A stretch of DNA of 64,000 bases, from positions 1,612,001-1,676,000 of the forward strand of contig NZ_CP080332.1 of the NCBI RefSeq assembly GCF_019456655.1, written 5' to 3'. The position numbers and the translations under genes were made by a program. Below the pieces are notes generated by a model. It did not search any database. It was not told the DNA's origin and saw only the letters and a list, made by a program, of their open reading frames with translations. This stretch comes from Mycolicibacterium diernhoferi (lineage in GTDB: Bacteria; Actinomycetota; Actinomycetes; Mycobacteriales; Mycobacteriaceae). Positions 7,367 through 16,410 of this stretch are shown piece by piece (position 1 is the first letter of the stretch; each line of letters opens with the position of its first letter).

Positions 7367-7909
7367 GTGGACCGGCTGGAGCCTGACCGGCGCTGGAACG
7401 AGAAGGCTCGTCATGAGACGAGCACGCAAAGGCTGGACCGCAACTGGTCCAGCCTTTTGCAGGAACTCAGGGTTGTCCAGACCGGCGTCCAGCTGCTGAC
7501 CGGTCTGCTGTTGACGCTGCCGTTCCACGACGGCTTCGAGGATCTGCGCGCCGAACTGCGCATCGTCTATCTCTACACCGTCGCTTGCTCGATCGGGGCG
7601 ACCGCTCTGCTGATCGCTCCGATCGGCATCCACCGGTCGATGTTTCGCCGGCACCGGCTCGACGTGGTCGTGACGACCGCGCACCACCTCGCCAACGCGG
7701 GCATTCTGCTGCTCGGGCTGACCCTCTCGGGTGTGATGGTGCTGATCTTCGGCGCGGTGCTCGATCTGCACGCCGGCATCGTGGCAGGTCTCTGCACGGC
7801 GCTGGGCATCGTGCTCTGCTGGTTGGTGCTGCCGGTGGGGTTGCGGGCGCTCGCCGGCCCGCCGCAGTCCTCGCAACCGGCGGACACGGACCCGGACCCG
7901 GCGCGGTGA
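7367..7909 (+). CDS. DUF6328 family membrane protein
   Basis: A 180-residue protein with a charged N-terminus containing the family motif TQRLDRNWSSLLQELRV, then four predicted membrane helices (about residues 40-57, 68-85, 105-128 and 133-155). Homologues are sometimes labelled sodium:proton antiporter, but no transport evidence supports this. The GTG start is the only reasonable one ahead of the conserved motif; its ribosome binding site is weak. It follows the SigF-driven small-protein genes by 48 bases and may be read from the same promoter. A perfect terminator-like hairpin lies within its 5-prime coding region. Confidence 0.7.
   Translation: MDRLEPDRRWNEKARHETSTQRLDRNWSSLLQELRVVQTGVQLLTGLLLTLPFHDGFEDLRAELRIVYLYTVACSIGATALLIAPIGIHRSMFRRHRLDVVVTTAHHLANAGILLLGLTLSGVMVLIFGAVLDLHAGIVAGLCTALGIVLCWLVLPVGLRALAGPPQSSQPADTDPDPAR
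7428..7457 (+). terminator. Terminator-like hairpin inside the DUF6328 coding sequence
   Basis: Perfect 12-base arms AAAGGCTGGACC and GGTCCAGCCTTT around a 6-base loop, running into TTTT. By structure it is a textbook intrinsic terminator, yet it encodes the conserved RLDRNWSSL segment. It may be coincidental, or it may attenuate read-through. Confidence 0.4.
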
Positions 7910-7917
7910 CGGGCCGG

Positions 7918-7943
7918 CGTTTGTCCGCCCCTCGATCGGGTAT
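7918..7943 (+). promoter_or_regulatory. SigF-type promoter (CGTTT-N15-GGGTAT)
   Basis: The -10 GGGTAT (7938-7943) is a perfect match and the -35 CGTTT (7918-7922) has one change, with a 15-base spacer. The -10 ends nine bases before the ATG of the F420-type oxidoreductase, suggesting a leaderless or very short-leader mRNA. Confidence 0.6.
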
Positions 7944-7952
7944 GCCGAGGTC

Positions 7953-8936
7953 ATGACCGCATTCGGGTACACCTTGATGACCGAGCAGGCTGGTCCCAAA
8001 GATCTTGTTCGCCATGCTGTTTCCGCGGAGCAGGTGGGTTTCGACTTCGAGGTCTGCAGTGACCACTACTCGCCGTGGCTGGCCACCCAGGGGCACGCCC
8101 CCAATGCGTGGCCGGTGCTGGGCGCGGTGGCCCACGCGACTTCGAACGTCGACCTGTTCTCCTACGTGACATGTCCGACGATGCGTTACCACCCCGCGGT
8201 GGTGGCCCAGCAGGCCGCCACTGTGCAGATCCTGGCCGACGGCCGGTTCACCCTGGGGCTCGGCAGCGGCGAGAACCTCAACGAGCATGTCGTCGGGCAG
8301 GGTTGGCCCGCCGCCGGGCGCCGGCTGGACATGCTCGCCGAAGCGATCAGGCTCATTCGTGAACTGCTCAGCGGCGATCTGGTGGACTTCCACGGAGAGT
8401 ACTTCAGCGTCGACTCGGCACGGGTGTGGGACGTGCCCGACGTGCCGGTCGGGCTGGCGGTGTCGATGACCGGGGACCGCTCGCTCGAACAACTGGCCGT
8501 GTTGGCGGACCACCTGGTCAACACCGCCCCGGACCGCGACGTCATCCACGGCTGGCACTCCGCTCGTCAGGGTATGGGGCTGGCCGAGGGCCGGATCATC
8601 GGCCAGCTGCCGATCTGCTGGGATCCCGACCGCGACACCGCGATTGCCCGGGCTCATGACCAGTTCCGGTGGTTCGCCGGGGGCTGGTCGGTCAACGCCG
8701 ACCTGCCCACTCCGGCCGGTTTCGCCGCAGCCACCGAGTTCGTGCGGCCCGAGGACGTCGCCGCGGAGATTCCCTGCGGACCTGATCTGGACGCCGTCGT
8801 GGCGGCGGTGAAGCCATACCGCGACGCCGGATTCACCGACATCGCGCTGGTCCAGATCGGGGGTGACAGTCAGGACCGGTTCCTGGCCGAGGCGGCCGAA
8901 CCCCTGTTGAACGCGCTGCGCTCCGAACTCGGGTGA
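7953..8936 (+). CDS. F420-dependent LLM-class oxidoreductase, glucose-6-phosphate dehydrogenase-like
   Basis: A 327-residue (alpha/beta)8 protein of the luciferase-like monooxygenase superfamily. The opening FGYTLMTEQAGPKDLVRHA, the segment VCSDHYSPWL and LGLGSGENLNEHV place it in the F420-dependent subfamily related to Fgd (TIGR03557-type). Such enzymes carry out hydride transfer between coenzyme F420 and a substrate; the substrate here is unknown and need not be glucose-6-phosphate. The fbiA/fbiB genes for F420 synthesis are in the same window. A SigF promoter directly precedes it, linking F420 redox chemistry to stress. Confidence 0.8.
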   Translation: MTAFGYTLMTEQAGPKDLVRHAVSAEQVGFDFEVCSDHYSPWLATQGHAPNAWPVLGAVAHATSNVDLFSYVTCPTMRYHPAVVAQQAATVQILADGRFTLGLGSGENLNEHVVGQGWPAAGRRLDMLAEAIRLIRELLSGDLVDFHGEYFSVDSARVWDVPDVPVGLAVSMTGDRSLEQLAVLADHLVNTAPDRDVIHGWHSARQGMGLAEGRIIGQLPICWDPDRDTAIARAHDQFRWFAGGWSVNADLPTPAGFAAATEFVRPEDVAAEIPCGPDLDAVVAAVKPYRDAGFTDIALVQIGGDSQDRFLAEAAEPLLNALRSELG

Positions 8937-8956
8937 GCGGTCCGGGCGCCGGTGGC

Positions 8957-10003
8957 TCAGGCCAACGGGTGCAGCAGTGAACTGTGTTCTGCCGACCAGC
9001 ATTTCACCAGGTGCTCGGCCAGGAGGCCCTCCACGAGATCGTACGCGCGGATTCCGAACACGATGTCGTCGTTGAGTTCAGGCTCGGCCGCCAGCAGGTC
9101 CCGCACCACCTCGATGGCCCCACCGTCGTCCAACCACGCTTCGGCGTGTTGGCGGTAGAACCGGGTGCACGCCGGCGGTGCGTCCAATCGGTGCAACGCA
9201 TCAGCGAGCCGTTGTGAGTAGGGCGGGGAGGTGATCTCGGCGGCCGCGAAATGGCCGACTGCCGCACCACGCATACTGCGGTGCAGACCGAACATCGACA
9301 TCAGATTCACCACCGCCAGCGATTCCGCGGGCACCGCATTCAGATAGGCCAGGTAGGCGTCGTCCAAATCGGCGGCGGCCATGAGTTCGCCGAACAGTCG
9401 TTGATCCATGTGCGAGGCGTGCCCGGAACCGTAGTCATCGAATTCGATGGCCACGAAGGATGCTTTGGCCTGTCCGGTGAGCCGGGGTATCACCCATGCC
9501 TGCGGGTCTGCCTCCTTGAGGCGGTGCAGTGAGCGATGCACGAAGTATTCCCGCATCTGTTGCCAGGTGCCGCTGAGCAGGAACTGTGCCGGACCGCTGC
9601 CGTGCTCGGATTCGGCCGCCACCCGTTGCATCTCGTCGGCCGCGGACACCCCGTGCACATCCGGAACCCGGTCGCGCAGGTGGTCCAGGAACACCCGCTC
9701 CAACCGGCCGCGCAGGCCGATCAGGTCGGCGTCCCACTCGAAACTCGGGTCGACGCCCGCGAATCCGCGGTAAGCCAGCTCGTAGCACACATACAGCGTC
9801 AGCTGGATGTCGAGTCCCAGCGGATCCGCCGCCCCCGGCCGGACCCGGGTGAGATCCTGCACCCGCCCCGCCAGATGAGCCGTCACCGCCGCCGACGTGG
9901 GGCCGGCGGCGGCGGGTAGGGCAGGGGAGAGGCTCTTGCTGGGCGTCACGGCGGCGCGGTCGCGGGTGGCCTGGACGGCGCCTATCCGCGCACTCTCCGC
10001 CAC
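8957..10003 (-). CDS. Iron-containing redox enzyme family protein (haem-oxygenase-like fold)
   Basis: A 348-residue protein with the all-helical haem-oxygenase-like diiron fold of PF14518-type proteins. Recognisable parts are CYELAYRGF, FVHRSLHRLKE and IEFDDYGSGHASHMDQRLF, followed by FYRQHAEAWLDDGG and the repeated Glu/His residues expected to bind iron. Members include HDO-type oxygenases acting on small metabolites; the reaction here is unknown. The GTG start overlaps the end of the DoxX-like gene by 22 bases, and a later start is possible, because the first 30 residues look unstructured. Co-transcription with the SigF-controlled DoxX gene is likely. Confidence 0.75.
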   Translation of the reverse strand: MAESARIGAVQATRDRAAVTPSKSLSPALPAAAGPTSAAVTAHLAGRVQDLTRVRPGAADPLGLDIQLTLYVCYELAYRGFAGVDPSFEWDADLIGLRGRLERVFLDHLRDRVPDVHGVSAADEMQRVAAESEHGSGPAQFLLSGTWQQMREYFVHRSLHRLKEADPQAWVIPRLTGQAKASFVAIEFDDYGSGHASHMDQRLFGELMAAADLDDAYLAYLNAVPAESLAVVNLMSMFGLHRSMRGAAVGHFAAAEITSPPYSQRLADALHRLDAPPACTRFYRQHAEAWLDDGGAIEVVRDLLAAEPELNDDIVFGIRAYDLVEGLLAEHLVKCWSAEHSSLLHPLA

Positions 10004-10875
10004 CGCGACGACAGCTGTTCGCCACCCTGCTCAAGAGCGGTCTCGGCCAGTTCCGTGCCCCGGCGGCGCGCCTGCTCTGCCAGCGGTGCGGCCTTGTGGG
10101 CGCCCTTCTGCAATGCCAGTGCGCTGCGCTCGTAGGCCTCGGCGGCCAGCGGTGCGGCCTTGTCGGCGCCCTTCTGCAATGCCAGTGCGCTGCGTTCGAA
10201 GGCGGTGGCGGCCAACGGCGCCGCCCGGTCCTCGGCCTTGCGCAACGCGTGCGCGCTGCGCTCGTATGCGGTGGCGGCCAACGGTGCCGCCCGGTCGAGT
10301 GCGGTTTCGGCAAGTTCGCGTCCGCGCTCGACGCCGACCTGGACGCCGTGGCTCAGTTTCTCGGTGAGTTCCGCGTCGATCAGGGCGTCGTTCGACGAGG
10401 GCAGCACCGCGGAGACCTTCTCGGCCACCCGACGTCCGGCGCGGCGGCCGCGCCAGCCCAGTGACGGCTTGCCGGCGGTGTCGGCGGAGGCGAGTACCAG
10501 GCCGCCGATCAAGCTCAGATCGGTCAGGAAGCCCAGGCGTTTTTCTGCCTTGAGCGCGGGATCGCTTTCCTCCCAGAACATGTGCTTGCCCAGATTGCCC
10601 GGGACGACGGTCGCCGCCAGCAGTGCCGAGGCCACCCGCGGGATGCGGCCGGTGGCCAGCAGCAGGCCACCGCCGATCTGCACGGCGGCATTGATCCGGG
10701 CAACGGTGACGGCGTTGTCCGGGATCTGATCGGCCACCGGACTCGGGAGCGACTGCGCGGCATCCAGCGTCGGCTGCACCACCTGGGCAGCGGGCTTGAC
10801 GTCTCGGAGGGCTTCGATTCCCTGGCCGATGAACGCGGCGGACAACAGCGGGCGGGCAATTCTGCGTACCAACAT
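9982..10875 (-). CDS. DoxX-family membrane protein with a C-terminal 22-residue repeat domain
   Basis: A 297-residue protein. The N-terminal 130 or so residues form a DoxX-type four-helix membrane domain (MLVRRIARPLLSAAFIGQG, GGGLLLATGRIPRVA). The C-terminal part has at least four imperfect 22-residue repeats of the form D(R/K)AAPLAAxA(Y/F)ERSALALQKG, predicted to be amphipathic helices. DoxX relatives associate with membranes and redox homeostasis. I chose the ATG giving MLVRR over a longer TTG start because a SigF-type promoter ends nine bases before it. Confidence 0.8.
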   Translation of the reverse strand: MLVRRIARPLLSAAFIGQGIEALRDVKPAAQVVQPTLDAAQSLPSPVADQIPDNAVTVARINAAVQIGGGLLLATGRIPRVASALLAATVVPGNLGKHMFWEESDPALKAEKRLGFLTDLSLIGGLVLASADTAGKPSLGWRGRRAGRRVAEKVSAVLPSSNDALIDAELTEKLSHGVQVGVERGRELAETALDRAAPLAATAYERSAHALRKAEDRAAPLAATAFERSALALQKGADKAAPLAAEAYERSALALQKGAHKAAPLAEQARRRGTELAETALEQGGEQLSSRWRRVRG

Positions 10876-10884
10876 GGGCCAGGA

Positions 10885-10911
10885 GTGCCCGCCGGGCGGA
10901 CTTTGCAAACC
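10885..10911 (-). promoter_or_regulatory. SigF-type promoter (GGTTT-N16-GGGCAC)
   Basis: A perfect -35 GGTTT (10911-10907) and a -10 GGGCAC (10890-10885) with one change, 16 bases apart. The -10 ends nine bases before the ATG of the DoxX-like gene. Confidence 0.55.
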
Positions 10912-10973
10912 AGTTCGGGGCGGGATCTGATCTAGAAAAGGATGGCCGACCGGCGACCGAATCCCGATGGCGG

Positions 10974-11180
10974 TCAGTCGCGGCGGTCGGCGTCATCCGC
11001 GTCGAAACCCGCGGCGGCATCCTCGTCTTGCTCCTGCCAATCCGCTTCCGGCGCCTCCATGGGCGGCCCGACCGACCCGAGGTTGGGCGCCTCCTCATCG
11101 GGGACGACTTCGGAGGCCTGGCGAAACTGTTCGGCGGCGTCGGCCGCCGGAACATCGTCGGGTACGTCCTGGCTTGTCAT
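10974..11180 (-). CDS. Small acidic conserved protein
   Basis: A 68-residue, strongly acidic, soluble protein (MTSQDVPDDVPAADAAEQ, then PMEAPEADWQEQDEDAAAG) with no membrane segment or cysteine. It looks intrinsically disordered. Proteins of this style occur in many mycobacteria, but I know no function. The ATG was chosen over a longer reading because a SigF-type promoter ends ten bases before it and there is no ribosome binding site for the longer form. Confidence 0.6.
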   Translation of the reverse strand: MTSQDVPDDVPAADAAEQFRQASEVVPDEEAPNLGSVGPPMEAPEADWQEQDEDAAAGFDADDADRRD

Positions 11181-11190
11181 AGCCGGGTGA

Positions 11191-11216
11191 TTACCCAGGT
11201 CTGGGCGGCCGAAACG
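11191..11216 (-). promoter_or_regulatory. SigF-type promoter (CGTTT-N15-GGGTAA)
   Basis: The -10 GGGTAA (11196-11191) is the same as at the rsbW promoter; the -35 CGTTT (11216-11212) lies 15 bases upstream. Ten bases separate the -10 from the ATG of the acidic protein. Confidence 0.5.
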
Positions 11217-11279
11217 GCGCGGACGACCGCCATGTTTGAGCATCCCATGGTTCTGGGTACAGGGCGTCTCGTGCAGAAA

Positions 11280-11402
11280 TCAGGCCATCATCGGACCGAG
11301 CATCAGAAATGCGGCGCCGTACACACCGATGGCGAACAGAACGGCAATGATCAGGACCACGGCTACCGCGATGAGTATTCCGCGCAACGTGTGGTTGCTC
11401 AT
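11280..11402 (-). CDS. 40-residue single-helix membrane protein
   Basis: A short gene, ATG to TGA, encoding MSNHTLRGILIAVAVVLIIA followed by VLFAIGVYGAAFLMLGPMMA: a short polar start and one or two tightly packed hydrophobic helices. It is divergent from rsbW. A GGGTAA -10-like element ends nine bases before its start, the spacing seen at other SigF-type genes in this region, but the -35 is poor. Reality of the gene is supported by its clean membrane-protein composition, not by a known family. Confidence 0.5.
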   Translation of the reverse strand: MSNHTLRGILIAVAVVLIIAVLFAIGVYGAAFLMLGPMMA

Positions 11403-11462
11403 GCCGCAGGATTACCCCATGTGGGTCGGGGTGACACACCAGCGAGGCGGTGCAGCACCGTT

Positions 11463-11489
11463 GGTTAACGACGATCAGATGTGGGGTAA
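11463..11489 (+). promoter_or_regulatory. SigF promoter of rsbW-sigF (GGTTA-N16-GGGTAA)
   Basis: GGTTA (11463-11467) and GGGTAA (11484-11489) with a 16-base spacer, upstream of rsbW. Autoregulation of the rsbW-sigF operon from a SigF promoter is established in mycobacteria. Confidence 0.75.
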
Positions 11490-11517
11490 CCTCCGAGCGG
11501 ACTCAGCGGGAGGTCAG

Positions 11518-11943
11518 ATGGTGCAGGGTACGGGCACGTACGACGGCGCAGTCGTCGGAGACAGATCGGTCGAATTTCGGGTGGCCGCCACGGTGGAGAA
11601 CCTGGCTGTGTTGCGTGCGCTGGTCGCCGCCGTTGCCACGTTCGAGGATCTGGATTTCGATGCGGTCTCCGATCTGCGGTTGGCCGTGGATGAGGCGGCG
11701 ACCCGCCTGATCCGGTCGGCCGCCGCGGGGTCGGCGTTGGTCGTGCGGGTGGAACCGCGCGATGACGCGGTTGTCGTGCACGCCTCCACCAAGTGCGAGA
11801 CCGACGAGGACACCATTGTGTCTCCCGGCAGCTTCAGCTGGCACGTCCTCAGCTCGCTCACCGACGAGGTCAGCACGTTCAACGGCGCCGGACGGGTCTT
11901 CGGGATTTCGCTCACTGCGAGACGAGCGAGCCTGTTGCAGTGA
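11518..11943 (+). CDS. rsbW: Anti-sigma F factor
   Basis: A 141-residue GHKL-type (HATPase_c_2) protein. Closeness to M. tuberculosis RsbW/UsfX shows in FEDLDFDAVSDLRLAVDEA, which carries the N-box region, and in PGSFSWHVLSSLTDEV. It binds SigF and keeps it from core RNA polymerase until an antagonist displaces it. The ATG follows GGGAGG and lies 28 bases after the SigF -10, so longer in-frame starts are excluded. Its stop overlaps the GTG of sigF, giving balanced translation of the pair. Confidence 0.92.
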   Translation: MVQGTGTYDGAVVGDRSVEFRVAATVENLAVLRALVAAVATFEDLDFDAVSDLRLAVDEAATRLIRSAAAGSALVVRVEPRDDAVVVHASTKCETDEDTIVSPGSFSWHVLSSLTDEVSTFNGAGRVFGISLTARRASLLQ

Positions 11944-12692
11944 CCTCGGAATACGCCGATGTCCTGGAGATGTTCCGCGAACTACGCGAACTTCCCGCTG
12001 ACTCAACAGAATTCGCGCGTCAACGGGAGAAGATCGTGCAGCGGTGCCTGCCGCTGGCGGACCACATCGCGCGCCGATTCGAAGGGCGTGGTGAGGCCCG
12101 CGACGATCTGGTCCAGGTAGCGCGCGTCGGTCTGGTCAACGCGGTCAACCGTTTTGACGTCGATGCCGGTTCGGATTTCGCCTCCTACGCGGTTCCGACC
12201 ATCATGGGCGAGGTGCGCCGGCACTTTCGGGACAACGGTTGGTCGGTCAAGGTGCCACGCCGGCTCAAGGAGCTGCATCTGCGGCTCGGCGCTGCCACCG
12301 CGGAGCTGTCGCAACGGCTCGGGCACGCACCGACCGCCTCGGAGCTGGCAGCCGAACTCGGTATGGACCGGCAGGAAGTCGTCGAGGGATTGATCGCGGG
12401 CAGCTCGTACAACACGCTGTCCATCGACAGCGGTGGTTCCGGCGACGACGAGGCCCCGGCGATCGCCGATACGCTCGGGTCCCCGGACGACGCGCTGGAC
12501 CAGATCGAGAATCGGGAGGCGCTGCGCCCACTGCTGGCGACCCTGCCCGAACGCGAGCGGACCGTGCTCATACTTCGGTTCTTCGAATCGATGACCCAGT
12601 CCCAGATCGCCGAGCGAGTGGGCATCTCGCAGATGCATGTGTCGCGGCTGCTGGCGAAATCGCTGGCGCGCCTGCGTGACGAGCTGCAGTAG
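11940..12692 (+). CDS. sigF: RNA polymerase sigma factor SigF
   Basis: A 250-residue group 3 sigma factor of the SigB/SigF type. Region 2 contains RDDLVQVARVGLVNAVNRFD and the -10-recognising FASYAVPTIMGEVRRHFRDN; region 3 follows; region 4 ends with LPERERTVLILRFFESMTQ and a helix-turn-helix (IAERVGISQMHVSRLL). It directs stationary-phase, pigment and oxidative-stress genes in mycobacteria. It is translationally coupled to rsbW. Many neighbouring genes carry the matching promoter motif. Confidence 0.95.
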   Translation: MTSEYADVLEMFRELRELPADSTEFARQREKIVQRCLPLADHIARRFEGRGEARDDLVQVARVGLVNAVNRFDVDAGSDFASYAVPTIMGEVRRHFRDNGWSVKVPRRLKELHLRLGAATAELSQRLGHAPTASELAAELGMDRQEVVEGLIAGSSYNTLSIDSGGSGDDEAPAIADTLGSPDDALDQIENREALRPLLATLPERERTVLILRFFESMTQSQIAERVGISQMHVSRLLAKSLARLRDELQ

Positions 12693-12696
12693 CGGT

Positions 12697-13032
12697 TCAG
12701 CTCGCTTCGCGCAGACCGGACAGTGCATGATCGGGGTCGCAGATCTGCAACATCCGTTCGACTGCGGCGCTGGTCAGCATGCTCCACTGCGCACCCTCGG
12801 CCGCAGCCTGCACGCCCACCTTGTGGATGGCCGAAAAAGCTTCTGCGGCAAAGAATGTCACGCCGCTGAGGTCGAGGATGAGTCTGTCGGCGTTGCGCAG
12901 GCGCAGCTGGATGTGGGCGCTGAACTCGTCGGTGTTGGCGGCGTCGAGCTCGCCTTCCACGGTCACGACCACCGTTGACGGCGGGCAGGCCTGGGTATCG
13001 TAACGTGCGCGATTGTGGGTGGAATACGTCAT
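12697..13032 (-). CDS. STAS-domain anti-sigma antagonist-like protein lacking the phospho-serine
   Basis: A 111-residue single STAS domain (VVVTVEGELDAANTDEF, then LILDLSGVTFFAAEAFSAIH). Such proteins displace anti-sigma factors such as RsbW. In SpoIIAA-type antagonists the loop after LxGVxF reads DSSG, and the second serine is phosphorylated. Here the loop is AAEA (residues 62-65), so Glu64 sits at the phospho-site. The gene converges on sigF with four bases between stops, and GAGGGAG precedes its ATG. It may act on RsbW or on another anti-sigma factor. Confidence 0.8.
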   Translation of the reverse strand: MTYSTHNRARYDTQACPPSTVVVTVEGELDAANTDEFSAHIQLRLRNADRLILDLSGVTFFAAEAFSAIHKVGVQAAAEGAQWSMLTSAAVERMLQICDPDHALSGLREAS

Positions 13033-13367
13033 TGTGACTCCCTCGGTCGGAAAGCACTCCGATGAACCTGATGGTGCTGGGACGCGTCGACGTGTTCCGG
13101 TCCGGAGAATGAAAGCCGCTCGTAGCCATGAGCGAGAGATAATTACCACGTTGTCAGTGCTGAACCACGTGGTCTGAATGCCGGTCGATGGCAATGACGC
13201 GTCTTGCCCGGCTGTGAACTCAACCTGTTCTCGACCCTACGCCACATCACCCGTCAGGACAATCGCCTGACGAATCAGGTGGCGCGGGTCTCCACGCCGG
13301 CTATTTTTGGCGCGAACGTCCGCCACCCGGGCATCCGGGCGGACGGACGCCGGTACACACTGATGCC
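13033..13367. other. Intergenic region between divergent STAS and MobA-like genes
   Basis: No gene seen. It holds a direct repeat with a palindromic copy (annotated separately), a TAATTA/AATTA-rich stretch near 13140 that may be a promoter, and a 7-base-arm hairpin CGTCAGG/CCTGACG (13252-13272). Confidence 0.6.
13145..13174. repeat. Direct repeat ACCACGT(T/G)GTC, second copy palindromic
   Basis: Two 11-base copies start 19 bases apart (13145 and 13164) with one difference; the second contains the perfect palindrome ACCACGTGGT. The position between divergent promoters suggests a transcription-factor site. Confidence 0.4.
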
Positions 13368-13934
13368 ATGACCAGTGATGCCACCGCGGCCGGCATGGTG
13401 CTGGCCGCCGGCGCCGGAACCCGGTATGGAATGCCGAAAGTCCTTGCCGAGAACGGCATTTGGTTGCAGAAGGCGGTGGCGGCGCTGGCCGGCGGCGGGT
13501 GCGACGAGGTGATCGTCGTCTTGGGTGCGGCCGGCCCGGACCGGGTGGACCTTCCCGCGCCCGCGCGGGCCGTGCACGCCCGAGGGTGGGCGGACGGGTT
13601 GTCGGCGTCCCTGCGGGCGGGGCTAGAGGCATTGACCGTCGACTCCGGCGCTGTCTTTGCCGTCGCGCATCCGGTCGACACGCCCGACGTCGGGGCGGCG
13701 GTGGTGAGCCGGGTCCTGCAGGCCGCCCGGGCATCGGATTCGGGCCTGGCCCGAGCGGTCTACCTAGGGCGACCGGGACATCCGGTCGTGCTGGCCCGCC
13801 GACACTGGCCGGCGCTGCTGGGCGAACTGCGCGGCGATGTCGGAGCCGGGCCGTTCCTGCGGGCCCGCGCCGACGTCATCGCCGTCGAATGCGGGGATCT
13901 GGCCACCGGGGCCGATATCGACACGCCGGCCTGA
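13368..13934 (+). CDS. MobA/MocA-like nucleotidyltransferase
   Basis: A 188-residue protein with the sugar-nucleotide transferase fold. The N-terminal GMVLAAGAGTRYGMPK is the signature of MobA/MocA-type enzymes that attach GMP or CMP to molybdopterin; VFAVAHPVDTPDV matches the metal-binding DxP region, and GHPVVLARRHW follows. No molybdenum-cofactor or xanthine-dehydrogenase gene is close by, so the acceptor is uncertain. It stands alone between divergent and convergent neighbours. Confidence 0.75.
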   Translation: MTSDATAAGMVLAAGAGTRYGMPKVLAENGIWLQKAVAALAGGGCDEVIVVLGAAGPDRVDLPAPARAVHARGWADGLSASLRAGLEALTVDSGAVFAVAHPVDTPDVGAAVVSRVLQAARASDSGLARAVYLGRPGHPVVLARRHWPALLGELRGDVGAGPFLRARADVIAVECGDLATGADIDTPA

Positions 13935-13937
13935 GAA

Positions 13938-14270
13938 TCAGGTGTGCACGTGCAGGCCGAGTTGGGCCGACGCGTAGCGCCGCACGGTGTCCTCGGACAT
14001 GGCCGCGGCGTCCTCGAACCCCGGACGTGCCCGGCTGGCCATGAATCCGGTGGTGCGGTCCAGGGTGATCTCGGCCAGCAGTTCACCGGTGGACGGCTCG
14101 CACACCGCCCAGGTGTAGCGGGTATCGGACTCCCAGCCGTCGGCCGCGTCGTCGATGTAGTCCAGATCGGTCTCGCCGAGATCGGCCAGCGCCGGCCGGT
14201 CGTCGACGCGATCGTCGTAGCGCAGTCCGCGCAGGTACCACTGGCCGTTGTTGATCTCTACCGGTTCCAT
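13938..14270 (-). CDS. Conserved protein, possibly a reduced acetyltransferase-like domain
   Basis: A 110-residue protein beginning MEPVEINNGQWYLRGLRYDD. The sequence resembles the first part of GNAT proteins (an opening strand reporting alternative residues, then WAVCEPSTGELLAEITLD), but it is too short for a full GNAT fold and lacks the acetyl-CoA loop R/Q-x-x-G-x-G/A. Mycobacteria contain similar short proteins; function is unknown. The stop lies four bases from that of the MobA-like gene (convergent), and the accA3 terminator lies just upstream of its start. Confidence 0.55.
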   Translation of the reverse strand: MEPVEINNGQWYLRGLRYDDRVDDRPALADLGETDLDYIDDAADGWESDTRYTWAVCEPSTGELLAEITLDRTTGFMASRARPGFEDAAAMSEDTVRRYASAQLGLHVHT

Positions 14271-14288
14271 CAGGTCTCCAGAATGGCC

Positions 14289-14322
14289 AGTGGCCGCTCA
14301 TCACGTGCAATGAGCGGCCACT
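14289..14322 (-). terminator. Stem-loop terminator after accA3
   Basis: Perfect 13-base arms AGTGGCCGCTCAT and ATGAGCGGCCACT with an 8-base loop, starting 16 bases after the accA3 stop. There is no T tract (mycobacterial I-shaped type). Confidence 0.7.
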
Positions 14323-14337
14323 CGACAGAGGTTTCGG

Positions 14338-16162
<1,825 letters not shown>

Positions 16163-16410
16163 ACGTCTTTAAGAATGTATCGGGCGAAGTTTAAGCGTCC
16201 AATTCCGGGGGTGGCGAGTCGGACCCCCGAAATTCCGGCGAGATACCGTCGACCTTCCGGTAAGCCGCTTTTGTTACTGGTCGGTACAGGTGATGTGTGC
16301 TGGGCGAACGGGCGAGACCCGGCCACCGCACCGGCATGCGTGCCCGCCGGTCGACATGCTGCCAGACCATCACACACGACACCGGACATCGGTTCAACCG
16401 GACGCGCGGC

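Noticed and set aside
11412..11440. SigF promoter for the 40-residue membrane protein
   Set aside because: The GGGTAA -10 and its distance to the start fit, but no GTTT-like -35 is present at 15-16 bases, so it is not listed as a promoter.
11236..11517. In-frame upstream extension of rsbW
   Set aside because: It would run across the SigF promoter and the start region of the divergent 40-residue protein gene; the ATG after GGGAGG is preferred.
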